The translations under genes were made by a program, and so were the position numbers. A DNA stretch of 64,000 bases from Prevotella nigrescens (GTDB taxonomy: Bacteria; Bacteroidota; Bacteroidia; Bacteroidales; Bacteroidaceae). Where the stretch lies: assembly GCF_031191185.1 (NCBI RefSeq), contig NZ_CP133464.1, positions 62,001 through 126,000 on the forward strand, written 5' to 3'. This document shows positions 45,417-54,519 of the stretch, one piece after another (position 1 is the stretch's first letter; each line of letters starts with the position of its first letter). The notes beneath the pieces were generated by a model, which saw only the letters and a program-made list of their open reading frames with translations, was not told where the DNA came from and ran no database searches.

Positions 45417-46265
45417 ATGAAGACAGGATTGGTATTGGAGGGGGGCGCAATGCGTGGCTTGTTCACGGCTGGCGTAATCGACGTCCTGATGGAAAACAAC
45501 ATTCAGTTCAGCGGTGCCGTGGGCGTTTCGGCAGGCGCTGCCTTCGGTTGCAACTACAAATCGGGGCAGATAGGGCGCGTCATACGCTACAGCAAACGCT
45601 TCGCAAACGACTGGCGTTACGCCTCGTTGCGGTCGCTTATTACCACGGGCGACTACTTTGGGGCTGAATATGCCTACCATTTCATACCGAACAAGCTCGA
45701 TGTCGTAGACTTCGAAGCATTCCGCAACAACCCGATGGAATTCTGGGCAGTAGCCACAAACGTGGGTTCGGGAGAGGCGGTGTACCGCCAACTGAAAACG
45801 TTAGACCATGAAGAATTAGAATTCGTGCGTGCTTCGGCATCAATGCCATTGGCTTCTAAAATAGTGAAACTTAACGGACAACGCCTCTTGGACGGAGGTG
45901 TGGCAGACTCCATTCCGCTTGCCTTCTTCCAAAAGCAGGGCTACGAGCGCAATGTGGTGGTGCTGACACAACCCAAAGGCTACAAAAAGCAACCTAACAA
46001 GCTGATGCCGCTGATGCATTTGCAGCTGCACCACCACCCCAGAATGTTGAAAGCACTGGCAGAACGCCACATGATGTACAACAGACAGCTCGACTTGGTA
46101 CAACAAGCCGAACTGCAAGGCAACGCATTCGTGCTCCGACCACAAACGGGACTTACCATTGGACACACATCGCACAACCCCGAAAAAATGCAGGAAACCT
46201 ACGAACACGGTCGCAAGGTGGCAACGGAAGAACTGCCAGAACTAAAACTTTTCTTGACAAAATAA
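45417..46265 (+). CDS. Patatin-like phospholipase
   Basis: A 282-aa protein with the patatin signature: an oxyanion-hole block LEGGAMRG (8-14), the nucleophile GVSAG (36-40, Ser38), and DGG (159-161) providing the catalytic Asp. There is no signal peptide, so a cytoplasmic or membrane-peripheral lipase, close to the RssA/YjjU group. The central block EFVRASASMPLASKIVKLNGQ is also typical. It lies 44 nt after the PBP gene. The role is uncertain: phospholipid turnover or acyl hydrolase on other substrates. Confidence 0.88.
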   Translation: MKTGLVLEGGAMRGLFTAGVIDVLMENNIQFSGAVGVSAGAAFGCNYKSGQIGRVIRYSKRFANDWRYASLRSLITTGDYFGAEYAYHFIPNKLDVVDFEAFRNNPMEFWAVATNVGSGEAVYRQLKTLDHEELEFVRASASMPLASKIVKLNGQRLLDGGVADSIPLAFFQKQGYERNVVVLTQPKGYKKQPNKLMPLMHLQLHHHPRMLKALAERHMMYNRQLDLVQQAELQGNAFVLRPQTGLTIGHTSHNPEKMQETYEHGRKVATEELPELKLFLTK

Positions 46266-46753
46266 ACGCTCGTCAGGGGCATTTGGGAGCTTTAGGAATT
46301 ATAGCGACACAAAGAACACCCTATTTTTTTAGGAATACAGGAGCACCATGGATATTATTTTTCATAGAAACACCTATACAGGGAAAACACAAAAGAGCGC
46401 TTCTTTTTAGACAACTTTATCTTCATCATTTCACGAAAAGTTTTCCAAAACAGAAAACTTCCATCACTTTCAAAACACAATACATTTTCTTTTTATTCTA
46501 AATAAGCAAAGAACAGTAGCTTTAAAGTAGATTTATATTATACTGATAATCATGATGTTACAAGTAAAGACCTATATAGGCTACTAAAAAGACAGAAAAT
46601 TTTATCTGTAAAAAGTGCTTGTTATTTGTTTTCTTTTATCTATCTTTGCATCGGATAAAGTTTACCAAAAAAATTAATCCGGTAACCAGAAAGAACAACA
46701 AAACAACTCAACCAATAACGTTTAAAAACGTATAGACATACTGAAAAGATAAA
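46266..46753. other. Intergenic region with nrdD promoter
   Basis: Low-complexity AT-rich gap. Apart from the promoter at 46618-46648 I see no gene, repeat or NrdR-type box that I can support. Confidence 0.45.
46618..46648 (+). promoter_or_regulatory. nrdD promoter
   Basis: CTTG (46618-46621), a 19-nt gap and TATCTTTG (46641-46648), with one mismatch to the -33 consensus. The leader would be about 100 nt. Confidence 0.5.
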
Positions 46754-48853
46754 ATGAGAAATTTCACAATTACAAAACGCGACGGCTCCAAAGACCGTTT
46801 CTCACTCGACAAGATTATGAATGCCATCATAAAGGCATTCGACAGTGTAGGCGAACCCACCGACCTTGGTACAGTCTCAAAGGTTCTTGCGAACATAAAG
46901 GTTCACGACGACATCAAGGTAGAGGACATTCAGAACCAAGTGGAAGAGGCTCTGATGAAGGAAGGACACTACCAAGTGGCTAAAAGCTTCATTGTTTACC
47001 GGCACCAACACACCGAAGACAGGGAAGTATTGGAGAAGATGCGCTTCCTGACAGACTACTGTCATGCCGAGAATGCAGCCACCGGCTCGAAGTTCGACGC
47101 CAATGCCAACGTGGAAAACAAGAACATTGCCACCCTCATAGGCGAGCTTCCAAAGCAAGGTTTCATCAGATTGAACCGCCGATTGCTGACCGACCGCATC
47201 AAGAAGATGTACGGAAAGGAACTCTCCGACGAGTATCTGCACTTGCTGACACACCACTTTATATATAAGAACGACGAGACAAACCTTGCCAACTACTGCG
47301 CTTCCATCACCATGTACCCATGGCTTATTGGCGGAACAACGTCGATTGGAGGCAACTCTACCGCCCCCACCAACCTGAAAAGCTTCTGCGGCGGCTTCAT
47401 CAACATGGTGTTCATGGTATCGAGTATGCTCGCCGGTGCATGTGCAACACCCGAATTCCTGATGTACATGAACTACTTCATACAGCAGGAATACGGCAAG
47501 GACTACTGGCAACACCCCGACAAGGTGGTGGACTTGAGCCTGAAACAGCGCACCATCGACAAGATTATCACCGACTTCTTCGAGCAGATTGTCTACTCGC
47601 TCAACCAACCAACGGGTGCCCGAAACTATCAGGCTGTGTTCTGGAACATATCTTACTACGACAAGTTCTACTTCGAATCGCTCTTCGGAAACTTCTTTTT
47701 CCCGGACGGTTCGCAGCCCGACTGGGAAGGCGTATCGTGGTTGCAGAAACGCTTTATGAAGTGGTTTAACCAAGAACGCACCAAGGCTGTGCTCACCTTC
47801 CCTGTGGAAACGATGGCTCTGCTCTCTGAAAACGGCGAATGCCGCGACACCGAATGGGCTGACTTTGCAGCACAGATGTATGCCGAGGGGCACAGTTTCT
47901 TCACCTACATGAGCGACAATGCCGACTCGCTAAGCTCGTGCTGCCGTCTCCGTAACGAAATTCAGGACAACGGTTTCTCATACACTTTGGGGGCCGGAGG
48001 AGTGTCTACGGGTTCGAAGAGCGTGCTCACCATCAACCTGAACCGCTGCGTACAGTACGCTGTAAACAAGAAGATGGACTACAAGGAGTATCTGTCGCAC
48101 GTCATCGACCTGTGCCACAAGGTGCAGTTGGCATACAACGAAAACCTGAAAGACCTGCTGCGCCACCACATGCTGCCGCTCTTCGATGCCGGATACATCA
48201 ACATCGACCGACAGTATCTGACCATTGGCATCAACGGACTGGTAGAATCGGCAGAGTTCATGGGCTTGGACATTACGCCAAACGACAAATATAAGGAATA
48301 CGTGCAGGGCGTCTTAGGACTCATAGAGACCTACAACAAGCAGTATCGCACGAAGGAAGCCATGTTCAACTGCGAGATGATACCTGCCGAAAACGTAGGT
48401 GTGAAGCATGCAAAGTGGGACAAAGCCGACGGATATTTCGTACCGCGCGACTGCTACAACAGCTATTTCTATCGCGTAGAAGACAATTCGCTCACCATTC
48501 TCGACAAGTTCCGCCTGCACGGCGCGCCCTACATAGAACACCTTACGGGCGGTTCGGCACTGCACATGAACCTTGACGAGCACCTGTCGCAGGCGCAATA
48601 CCGCCAGCTAATGCGTGTGGCTGCCGAAGAAGGGTGCAACTACTTCACATTCAATATACCGAACACGGTGTGCAACGAGTGCGGACACATCGACAAGCGC
48701 AACCTGAAAGAGTGCCCACACTGCCATTCTACGAATGTAGATTACCTTACACGCGTCATCGGTTACATGAAACGTGTAAGCAACTTCTCGGCTGCCCGTC
48801 AGGTGGAAGCAGGCAAACGATACTACGCTACAAAAGAAAAATATACAGTTTAG
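46754..48853 (+). CDS. nrdD: Anaerobic ribonucleoside-triphosphate reductase
   Basis: A 699-aa class III ribonucleotide reductase, making dNTPs in strict anaerobes. The N-terminal ~95 residues (ITKRDGSKDRFSLDKIMNAIIKAF) are an ATP-cone allosteric domain. The C-terminus has the zinc site CNECG...CPHCHS and the glycyl-radical motif RVIGYMKR, with the radical Gly at about 670. SAM-dependent activation by NrdG (next gene) is required. Typical family length, and the gene order nrdD-nrdG is conserved. The intergenic gap contains two hairpins. Confidence 0.95.
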   Translation: MRNFTITKRDGSKDRFSLDKIMNAIIKAFDSVGEPTDLGTVSKVLANIKVHDDIKVEDIQNQVEEALMKEGHYQVAKSFIVYRHQHTEDREVLEKMRFLTDYCHAENAATGSKFDANANVENKNIATLIGELPKQGFIRLNRRLLTDRIKKMYGKELSDEYLHLLTHHFIYKNDETNLANYCASITMYPWLIGGTTSIGGNSTAPTNLKSFCGGFINMVFMVSSMLAGACATPEFLMYMNYFIQQEYGKDYWQHPDKVVDLSLKQRTIDKIITDFFEQIVYSLNQPTGARNYQAVFWNISYYDKFYFESLFGNFFFPDGSQPDWEGVSWLQKRFMKWFNQERTKAVLTFPVETMALLSENGECRDTEWADFAAQMYAEGHSFFTYMSDNADSLSSCCRLRNEIQDNGFSYTLGAGGVSTGSKSVLTINLNRCVQYAVNKKMDYKEYLSHVIDLCHKVQLAYNENLKDLLRHHMLPLFDAGYINIDRQYLTIGINGLVESAEFMGLDITPNDKYKEYVQGVLGLIETYNKQYRTKEAMFNCEMIPAENVGVKHAKWDKADGYFVPRDCYNSYFYRVEDNSLTILDKFRLHGAPYIEHLTGGSALHMNLDEHLSQAQYRQLMRVAAEEGCNYFTFNIPNTVCNECGHIDKRNLKECPHCHSTNVDYLTRVIGYMKRVSNFSAARQVEAGKRYYATKEKYTV

Positions 48854-48854
48854 G

Positions 48855-48955
48855 TTCTCAAGCGTGAGAATGTTGGAGGACGTCTGATTCTTAACTCCAA
48901 CAATTTTATATTTTCGTTTATAGGGTGTGCATACTGCGTTGAGTAGTGTGCACAC
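48855..48955 (+). other. Structured nrdD-nrdG spacer with hairpins
   Basis: Three stems: TTCTCA/TGAGAA (48855-48870), TGTTGGAG/CTCCAACA (48871-48902) followed by ATTTTATATTTT, and GTGTGCATACT/AGTAGTGTGCAC (48924-48955) followed by AATTTT. They could lower nrdG expression relative to nrdD by partial termination, or protect the mRNA end. Confidence 0.5.
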
Positions 48956-48976
48956 AATTTTAACCCCAGATTTGTA

Positions 48977-49444
48977 ATGCTTAAATACATAAATACCGAT
49001 ATTGTTTTCCAGGAATTCCCCAACGAAGTTACGTTGGCTATCAATCTTTCCAACTGTCCCTGTCGCTGTCCGGGCTGCCATAGCACCTTCCTTTGGAAAG
49101 ATGTGGGCGACCCTTTAACGGCAGAAGCAATAGAAAAGATGCTGAACGAAGATGGCGAACGCATCACGTGTATAGGCTTTATGGGGGGCGACAGCGACCC
49201 GGAGGCAATCAACCAACTGGCTATTTACATAAAAACGCACCACAAAAACATAAAAGTGGGCTGGTACACAGGGCGTACCACGCTATCTCCCGACATTCAA
49301 TTGCCCCACTTCGACTACATTAAGGTGGGACCATACATACGCCATCTGGGTGGATTGGACAGCCGACGCACCAACCAACGTATGTATAAGGTTCTGGAAA
49401 ACAACCAGCTACACGACATAACAAGCTTGTTCTGGAAAAAATAA
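48977..49444 (+). CDS. nrdG: Anaerobic ribonucleotide reductase activating protein
   Basis: A 155-aa radical SAM enzyme with the CX3CX2C cluster motif CPCRCPGC (Cys27, Cys31, Cys34), which binds a [4Fe-4S] cluster and generates the glycyl radical on NrdD. The start MLKYINTDIVFQEFPNEVTLAINLSNC is typical for the family and the length is normal. The gene lies 123 nt after nrdD, wide for an nrdDG pair. Confidence 0.93.
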   Translation: MLKYINTDIVFQEFPNEVTLAINLSNCPCRCPGCHSTFLWKDVGDPLTAEAIEKMLNEDGERITCIGFMGGDSDPEAINQLAIYIKTHHKNIKVGWYTGRTTLSPDIQLPHFDYIKVGPYIRHLGGLDSRRTNQRMYKVLENNQLHDITSLFWKK

Positions 49445-49843
49445 AGTTGCCAAAAAATAACGTAGAATAAAGGATATATGGCTCTATCTTTCCTAAAAAC
49501 TATAGAAAAACCAGATGATTTAAGAAAGATAGAATGCCTTTTAAGCCACATAACGACAAACAAAAAACTATGTAAAAAGAATACCATTAAAACACAAACA
49601 AGTTGTTTACATATATCTTTTTTTATCCAAATATTTTCAGTAAGTTTGCATTTAGGTATCAAAGCAACGCTATTTTGCAAAACTGTTGCCCATTTAGCGT
49701 GCGCTCTTGCCTACCTTTAAACACCTCGTATAAATGCTTGGTTCTGCCTGATATTCACCGCTTTCACCACCCCAAACATAGAAAAAGGCGAACCACAACA
49801 GGCTTTAAACCTTCGTTTGCAGGCGTAAAGAAATAATAATAGT
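49445..49843. other. Intergenic region, possible promoter only
   Basis: TAAGTTTG at 49641-49648 with TTTT 19 nt upstream (49618-49621) is a candidate promoter for the membrane protein gene at 49844. Nothing else supportable. Confidence 0.4.
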
Positions 49844-50503
49844 ATGGGTTTTAACTACACAATAATAATATATATAATTATTTTATCGGGATTGGTATAT
49901 GCTATTTTTATAGCCATCTATTTCGAAGCAAAGCTTTCTCATCAAACCAATAAAGCCAAAGCGAACATTCTTACAGGCATTTTCATCTCCATTTATACAC
50001 TAACCGGATTGTCGTCCTTACTATCTTCGCTCTCCAATAGTATGATTATTCGGTATGGATTTCCAACTCTTTTTGCAGCCGAACAGTTAGTTGGAATCAT
50101 CTTTCTCCTACAATATTTCCGAGAAACAAGGCGTTGGCTGAACAAAAATACCAATGCCGTAACACTTATTTTTAAGAAAAACAGGTCGGCTATTCAGCCA
50201 AAACGAATTGTCATAGATGCCATAGACGGTGTGCCAAATGGCAAAGGCATAATCCATTGGATATACAAAAAGTGCCTCATATCGCCGGGAACACACCAGT
50301 TTAAGCTTAGAGTAATAGCAAATAAAAAGGGAAGATCGTATGGCGAAGACGAATTTTTATCGTACGAAACACAAGTCACACTACTTCCAGGTGGCAAATA
50401 CTACATAGAAGAAGACTTAGAACAGCAGTGCATTAACATTACTCCGCTGTTCCACATAAAGGTAGAATATAGCGACGTTGAACCCCAAAACAAAGCAAAA
50501 TAG
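49844..50503 (+). CDS. Membrane protein of unknown function
   Basis: A 219-aa protein with three predicted membrane segments in the first 100 residues (IIIYIIILSGLVYAIFIAIYF, ILTGIFISIYTLTGLSSLL, and AAEQLVGIIFLLQYF). A soluble C-terminal domain of about 115 residues follows, beta-rich, with HQFKLRVIANKKG and VTLLPGGKYYIEED. The order suggests an inner-membrane anchor plus a cytoplasmic or periplasmic beta domain. I do not recognise the family. Isolated gene with no clear partners. Confidence 0.6.
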   Translation: MGFNYTIIIYIIILSGLVYAIFIAIYFEAKLSHQTNKAKANILTGIFISIYTLTGLSSLLSSLSNSMIIRYGFPTLFAAEQLVGIIFLLQYFRETRRWLNKNTNAVTLIFKKNRSAIQPKRIVIDAIDGVPNGKGIIHWIYKKCLISPGTHQFKLRVIANKKGRSYGEDEFLSYETQVTLLPGGKYYIEEDLEQQCINITPLFHIKVEYSDVEPQNKAK

Positions 50504-50582
50504 ACATCTAACCACTCGCAAAAGCAATGCCTAATTAGCACCGAACAAACAATATAACAATAGGAAGAAGACGATATAAGAA

Positions 50583-50745
50583 TACATTCACAACCCATTT
50601 CGTGGGTAAACGTAAATTTTCTACGGAATGTTCATTGCCTTGTTAGCAGCCCACAAGCAGCCATAGGGGCAGATTTATTGTGCCCACGTATCCGTACACA
50701 CCCACAAAATGACGAACGAATATGCGTATGCGATGAAATGATACC
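50583..50745. repeat. Diverged dispersed intergenic repeat, copy 2
   Basis: Aligns with 32445-32620 with moderate divergence (shared blocks CATTTCGTGGG, TTAGCAGCC, TAGGGG, ATCCGTA, CCACAAAATGACGAA, GCGATGAAATGA). It lies in the convergent gap before the pepD terminator. Confidence 0.7.
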
Positions 50746-50757
50746 CCCAAAGGAGAC

Positions 50758-50791
50758 AAAAAAGCAGTCCAAATGCTACTTTGGAACTGCT
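50758..50791 (-). terminator. pepD terminator
   Basis: AGCAGTCCAAA (50763-50773) pairs with TTTGGAACTGCT (50780-50791). On the minus strand the stem is followed directly by TTTTTT (50758-50763). It lies just downstream of the stop at 50819. Confidence 0.8.
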
Positions 50792-50818
50792 CTCTTTGTA
50801 AATAAAAAAAATATTATT

Positions 50819-52456
50819 TTATTCTGCCGGCACCTCAAATTTGTCGCCGGTTTGTTCTATCAGTGCCTTGCGAGCGGCTTGGCTCATGCCCGGACGAGAC
50901 GGACGTGCACCCCAACCGGTGGCAGTACGTTCGAACTTACCGTCCTTTTCGGGTTTCACTGCCATATCGTTGAACTTCACAATCAGGTAGGTTGCAAGTT
51001 GCTTCCACTCGTCCATCATTTCATTACTCTTGGCTATTGAGTAGTCGTTCAGGAACTTAACGGCAGCGTCTCTGTCGGTCCTGTACAGTGCTTCCGCTTC
51101 TGCTTCTACTCTGGCTTGATTGTCTGCATAGCCTTTTTCCAACTTGTCGCGCACGGCTTTCAGTGCCGGGAACATCTGAGAGTAGCGTGGATAAACCATG
51201 TTTGCTACCCAGTTGCATACCCAGAATGCGTTCTTGTCGGAGAAAGTAACGGCATCTGCCCCCGGAGTATTGAAGCATTCGGCACGCTCAACGTTGCTGC
51301 AATAGATTGGAACATAGGCTGCCATGTTGCCATCGTCGTTGGCAAACCAGATGATGCCGCCTATTTCGCGTGGCAACCATGTGCGCAACTGGCATACGTA
51401 TGAGAATGCGCTCTGCTGTGTAGAGGCAGGACGCTCGGTGAAATATTTCTTTCCGTTGTAGTCGAATGTCAGTGGCGTGGGACGATAAGGCATTTCCCAA
51501 AGTCCCTGACCGCAGTCGTTGAGTGTGCTCAAGGCTGTTCCTTCGTAGTGGTCGCGCATGCTCATCTCCATGTCGGCGAGGGTTAGCTTGCGGTCTGGAG
51601 CTATCCAAAGGGGCATGTCCTTGGCATTCTTGTCCTTGCCAAGTGCCCAAGGCAAGTATTCAGACATGTCTTTAAAGTGGTTGAAGAAGCTCCATACACG
51701 TGCATCGCAGTAGCGGCGACCGCCGAAATCGGGTGCTGCATAAACCATTTTCCAGTTAAAGTCCTTGTCTTTTCCGCTGAACCAACCTTTTTCACGGGCA
51801 AATTTGATGCAGTTTTTAGATTTCATTACATCGGTGTTGTAGGTAGAGAACTGTCCGATACGAGCCTGGTTGGCGTGTCCGGAAATCATTCCGTCGGGAA
51901 TGCGCACGGCAACCCATACCACCTTTTGCTTCTTGTCGCCACCGCAACCCATCATTTCGAGAATCCAGACCTCGTTCGGGTCGGCAATGGTAAAGCTTTC
52001 GCCGCTTGACTGATAACCATATTTCTCAACCAAATCGGTCATGATTTTGATGGCTTCGCGGGCTGTCTTGGAACGCTGCAAGCCAAGATACATGAGCGAA
52101 CCATAGTCGATAAGTCCTGTATTATCTACCATTTCCTTGCGTCCGCCGTAGGTTGTCTCACCAATGCTGACCTGATATTCGTTAATATTTCCTATTACAT
52201 TATAGGTTTCGGGAGCCTCATCGATGAAGCCGTGGCTTTCGCCTGAGTCGTAATCAACGATTTCGCGCTTGGTGCCTTTTGCGTGTTTGCCGGCAGCATA
52301 GTGGCAGAGTTTGCCGAACATACCATAGTCATCGGCACTGTAGGTAACGAACACCGAACCGTCGGTAGTAGCTCCTCGTGTTGCAATAAAGTTTGTGCAA
52401 GCCTCCGCCGATGCGAATGAACAGAGAGCAAGCACTGCTAAAAGTAGTTTTTTCAT
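50819..52456 (-). CDS. C69 family dipeptidase
   Basis: A 545-aa exported dipeptidase of the Ntn-hydrolase C69 family. The signal peptide (MKKLLLAVLALCSFASAEA) places Cys20 at the mature N-terminus (CTNFIATRGATTDGS), the catalytic nucleophile exposed by processing. Downstream family blocks include GKLCHYAAG, NEYQVSIGETTYGGR, MMGCGG, and SGHANQARIGQF. Together with DPP7 and DPP4 it completes peptide breakdown to amino acids. It is the last gene in a minus-strand run ending at the terminator at 50758-50791. The M23 gene is 50 nt upstream. Confidence 0.92.
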   Translation of the reverse strand: MKKLLLAVLALCSFASAEACTNFIATRGATTDGSVFVTYSADDYGMFGKLCHYAAGKHAKGTKREIVDYDSGESHGFIDEAPETYNVIGNINEYQVSIGETTYGGRKEMVDNTGLIDYGSLMYLGLQRSKTAREAIKIMTDLVEKYGYQSSGESFTIADPNEVWILEMMGCGGDKKQKVVWVAVRIPDGMISGHANQARIGQFSTYNTDVMKSKNCIKFAREKGWFSGKDKDFNWKMVYAAPDFGGRRYCDARVWSFFNHFKDMSEYLPWALGKDKNAKDMPLWIAPDRKLTLADMEMSMRDHYEGTALSTLNDCGQGLWEMPYRPTPLTFDYNGKKYFTERPASTQQSAFSYVCQLRTWLPREIGGIIWFANDDGNMAAYVPIYCSNVERAECFNTPGADAVTFSDKNAFWVCNWVANMVYPRYSQMFPALKAVRDKLEKGYADNQARVEAEAEALYRTDRDAAVKFLNDYSIAKSNEMMDEWKQLATYLIVKFNDMAVKPEKDGKFERTATGWGARPSRPGMSQAARKALIEQTGDKFEVPAE

Positions 52457-52506
52457 AATTATGTAGGTTTTAAAAAATTAGAGTTTCACATTATTTATAT
52501 AAGGGT

Positions 52507-54147
52507 TTAATAAGTGAGTTTCGTTGTGTAGGTAGCTACATTCTGGCGTCTGTCTGTGGCAACGATACGCAACGTGTGTTGCGTTTTCGTGGATAGAACA
52601 GGCGTTTTGCGCAGGTCGCAGAAGATGATGGAGCGGTCTTTACCCTGTTCGAACAGCACAAACTTGTTGTCGATATAGGCTTCGTAGCTCTTCACGCCGG
52701 TACCTGTGTCGGACAAATGGAAAGCCAATGATGACGGAACTCCCGATGTTTGTCGAATGGCAGGCGGTGTATTGTCGTGCGCAACGTAGTAAACCAGCCC
52801 CAAGTCGCGTATGTTTCCCTGCACCCAACCGTCCTTATAAGTTCCGCCACAGTACATTGGCGGAGCACCGGCAGCACTTCCTCGGGCAATGGCTGCCATG
52901 TATAGCTTCGAAGGATTGGCTGTTGGAGAGGTTACTCGTATCTTCAAATCGGTGTAGCCGAGCAGCGGTAACGACAAGGGAGCGAAGCGATAGCCTGCCG
53001 AAAGGGCTTTCCCAAGAGGTGTCTGCTGCGGTTGAAGCAGACAGTTGCGTGCCAACAACGAACCTTTAACATGTAACAAAGCTGCTCCGAAAGGCACGTT
53101 GTTGTTGCGATTTACAAGCAATGCATTAGCACCACCAATGGGTTGTGCAGGCTGAATGGCTTGCGGTGTGCCCAAAACATAGATGTCTTTCACGGTTTTA
53201 TTGCCATAATAATCTCTGAAAACGTATTGCAGGTGGTATTCGCGCGACTGGTTGAAGTCGATGATGCCCCTTGCAGCGGTCGTCTTAATGAACGGAAGAC
53301 GGTTGCCGGGTTCGAGGAACGACTTCAGATACCACGTCCGACGGCTGGCAAAATGCTCGTAGTCGCCCCACACGTTCACCATTCTGTTGCATCGTTGGGG
53401 TATGTTGTCCACATTGCTTTTGTAGATAAGCTTGCCATCGCAGTACAGTTCGGTATGGCGAACACCATAGTTGTTGTACACGCTGTCCATGTGGTCGTAA
53501 GCCCATGTGCCGAATCCTACCTTGCCCCAGGCACGGTATCGGGTGTTGCCAAAGGAATAAATACGACTTTCCTGTGTGTTCTGGAAGACGCCTTTGCCTG
53601 CCTGCGGATAGCTTTTGAAAGAATAAGCGGTGGGTGATTCGGTATCGGGTACGATGTGTGAAAGCCAATTCAGTGGGTCCATAAGATTTCCAGTGGCCGT
53701 CTGGTGCATCTCCAAATGGAGATGCGGACCTTGCGATGCACCGGTATTTCCGCTGAGCGCAACGAACTGTCCCTTGCTTACGGGAATTTCGCCGGGTCGG
53801 AAATGTACATCGCCATTGTAGCTATGGTGTGCATATTGCCAGCGTTCCACAGCTGCCTGCACCTGTGGAGCAAAGCGGTTGAGGTGTACATAGAAGCTGG
53901 AATAGCCGTTGGGGTGTGCGATGACGAGTGCTTTCCCGAAGCCATATTCGCCCACGATGGCACGAGAGACGTATCCGTCGGCGATGGAATAGATGCCGAA
54001 GTTTACCCCACGTTCGGTTTTTACATCTATTCCGCCGTGGAAATGGTTGGGTCGGGGCTCTCCAAAGTTCCCTGCAAGCTGTACATGTATGTGCACAGGG
54101 GAACCAAACGAGAGTGCTGCAAGCAATAAACTAACGAAGAGTTGCAT
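52507..54147 (-). CDS. M23 family peptidoglycan endopeptidase
   Basis: A 546-aa exported protein (MQLFVSLLLAALSFGS). The catalytic LytM domain is at residues 18-160, with zinc-binding NHFHGGID, then SFYVHLNRF, and the HLHLEM motif after TGASQGP. The remaining ~380 residues are beta-rich (TWYLKSFLEPG, IRVTSPTANP and others) and may bind the cell wall. It is expected to hydrolyse peptide crosslinks during growth. It lies in a cluster with lspA and a DUF4296 lipoprotein. Preceding small gene at 54310. Confidence 0.9.
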   Translation of the reverse strand: MQLFVSLLLAALSFGSPVHIHVQLAGNFGEPRPNHFHGGIDVKTERGVNFGIYSIADGYVSRAIVGEYGFGKALVIAHPNGYSSFYVHLNRFAPQVQAAVERWQYAHHSYNGDVHFRPGEIPVSKGQFVALSGNTGASQGPHLHLEMHQTATGNLMDPLNWLSHIVPDTESPTAYSFKSYPQAGKGVFQNTQESRIYSFGNTRYRAWGKVGFGTWAYDHMDSVYNNYGVRHTELYCDGKLIYKSNVDNIPQRCNRMVNVWGDYEHFASRRTWYLKSFLEPGNRLPFIKTTAARGIIDFNQSREYHLQYVFRDYYGNKTVKDIYVLGTPQAIQPAQPIGGANALLVNRNNNVPFGAALLHVKGSLLARNCLLQPQQTPLGKALSAGYRFAPLSLPLLGYTDLKIRVTSPTANPSKLYMAAIARGSAAGAPPMYCGGTYKDGWVQGNIRDLGLVYYVAHDNTPPAIRQTSGVPSSLAFHLSDTGTGVKSYEAYIDNKFVLFEQGKDRSIIFCDLRKTPVLSTKTQHTLRIVATDRRQNVATYTTKLTY

Positions 54148-54309
54148 TTGCTTTATATTGTTTTTTGTTTCTTTTTATTCGTTTAAAGTCGCTAAGGAAC
54201 ACTCGGAAACCTATTAGGTACTATGCAAAATAGTATTTATAGGAACAATAGGGAACCTAAAAAACTATCCCCCATAGTGCCTCCCCAAAACCTAAATGCC
54301 CTAAAGCGG

Positions 54310-54519
54310 CTACCTTTCGGCAAGCAATTGCCCATCTTTATAGGCTCGAAGCCCGCCTTGACGCCCTTGGACAACAACCTCGCCGCCTATCCATTCCGTC
54401 ATGGAAAGCTCCTCCGTAAGCTGGAAAAAACGTTCGACCCTGTCTCCAACTATTTCTATTACAGCAGGTTCTATACGTTCTTTCTCACAGATAACTGCGT
54501 TTACGGCTATCCTTCTCAT
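54310..54519 (-). CDS. Small conserved cytoplasmic protein coupled to the DUF4296 gene
   Basis: A 69-aa protein (MRRIAVNAVICEKERIEPAVIEIVGD...) without signal peptide. Its ATG overlaps the stop of the DUF4296 gene (ATGA arrangement at 54516-54519), strong evidence that it is a real, translationally coupled gene. The composition and the pattern GDRVERFFQLTEELSMTEWIGGEVVVQ resemble small Bacteroidetes proteins often found in this operon. Function unknown. It is followed by a 162-nt gap before the M23 gene. Confidence 0.6.
   Translation of the reverse strand: MRRIAVNAVICEKERIEPAVIEIVGDRVERFFQLTEELSMTEWIGGEVVVQGRQGGLRAYKDGQLLAER

Noticed and set aside
49445..49843. Small ORFs in the gap before the membrane protein
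   Set aside because: Reading frames there (for example 49478-49720) have no ribosome-binding site and no coding character; composition is that of AT-rich intergenic DNA.
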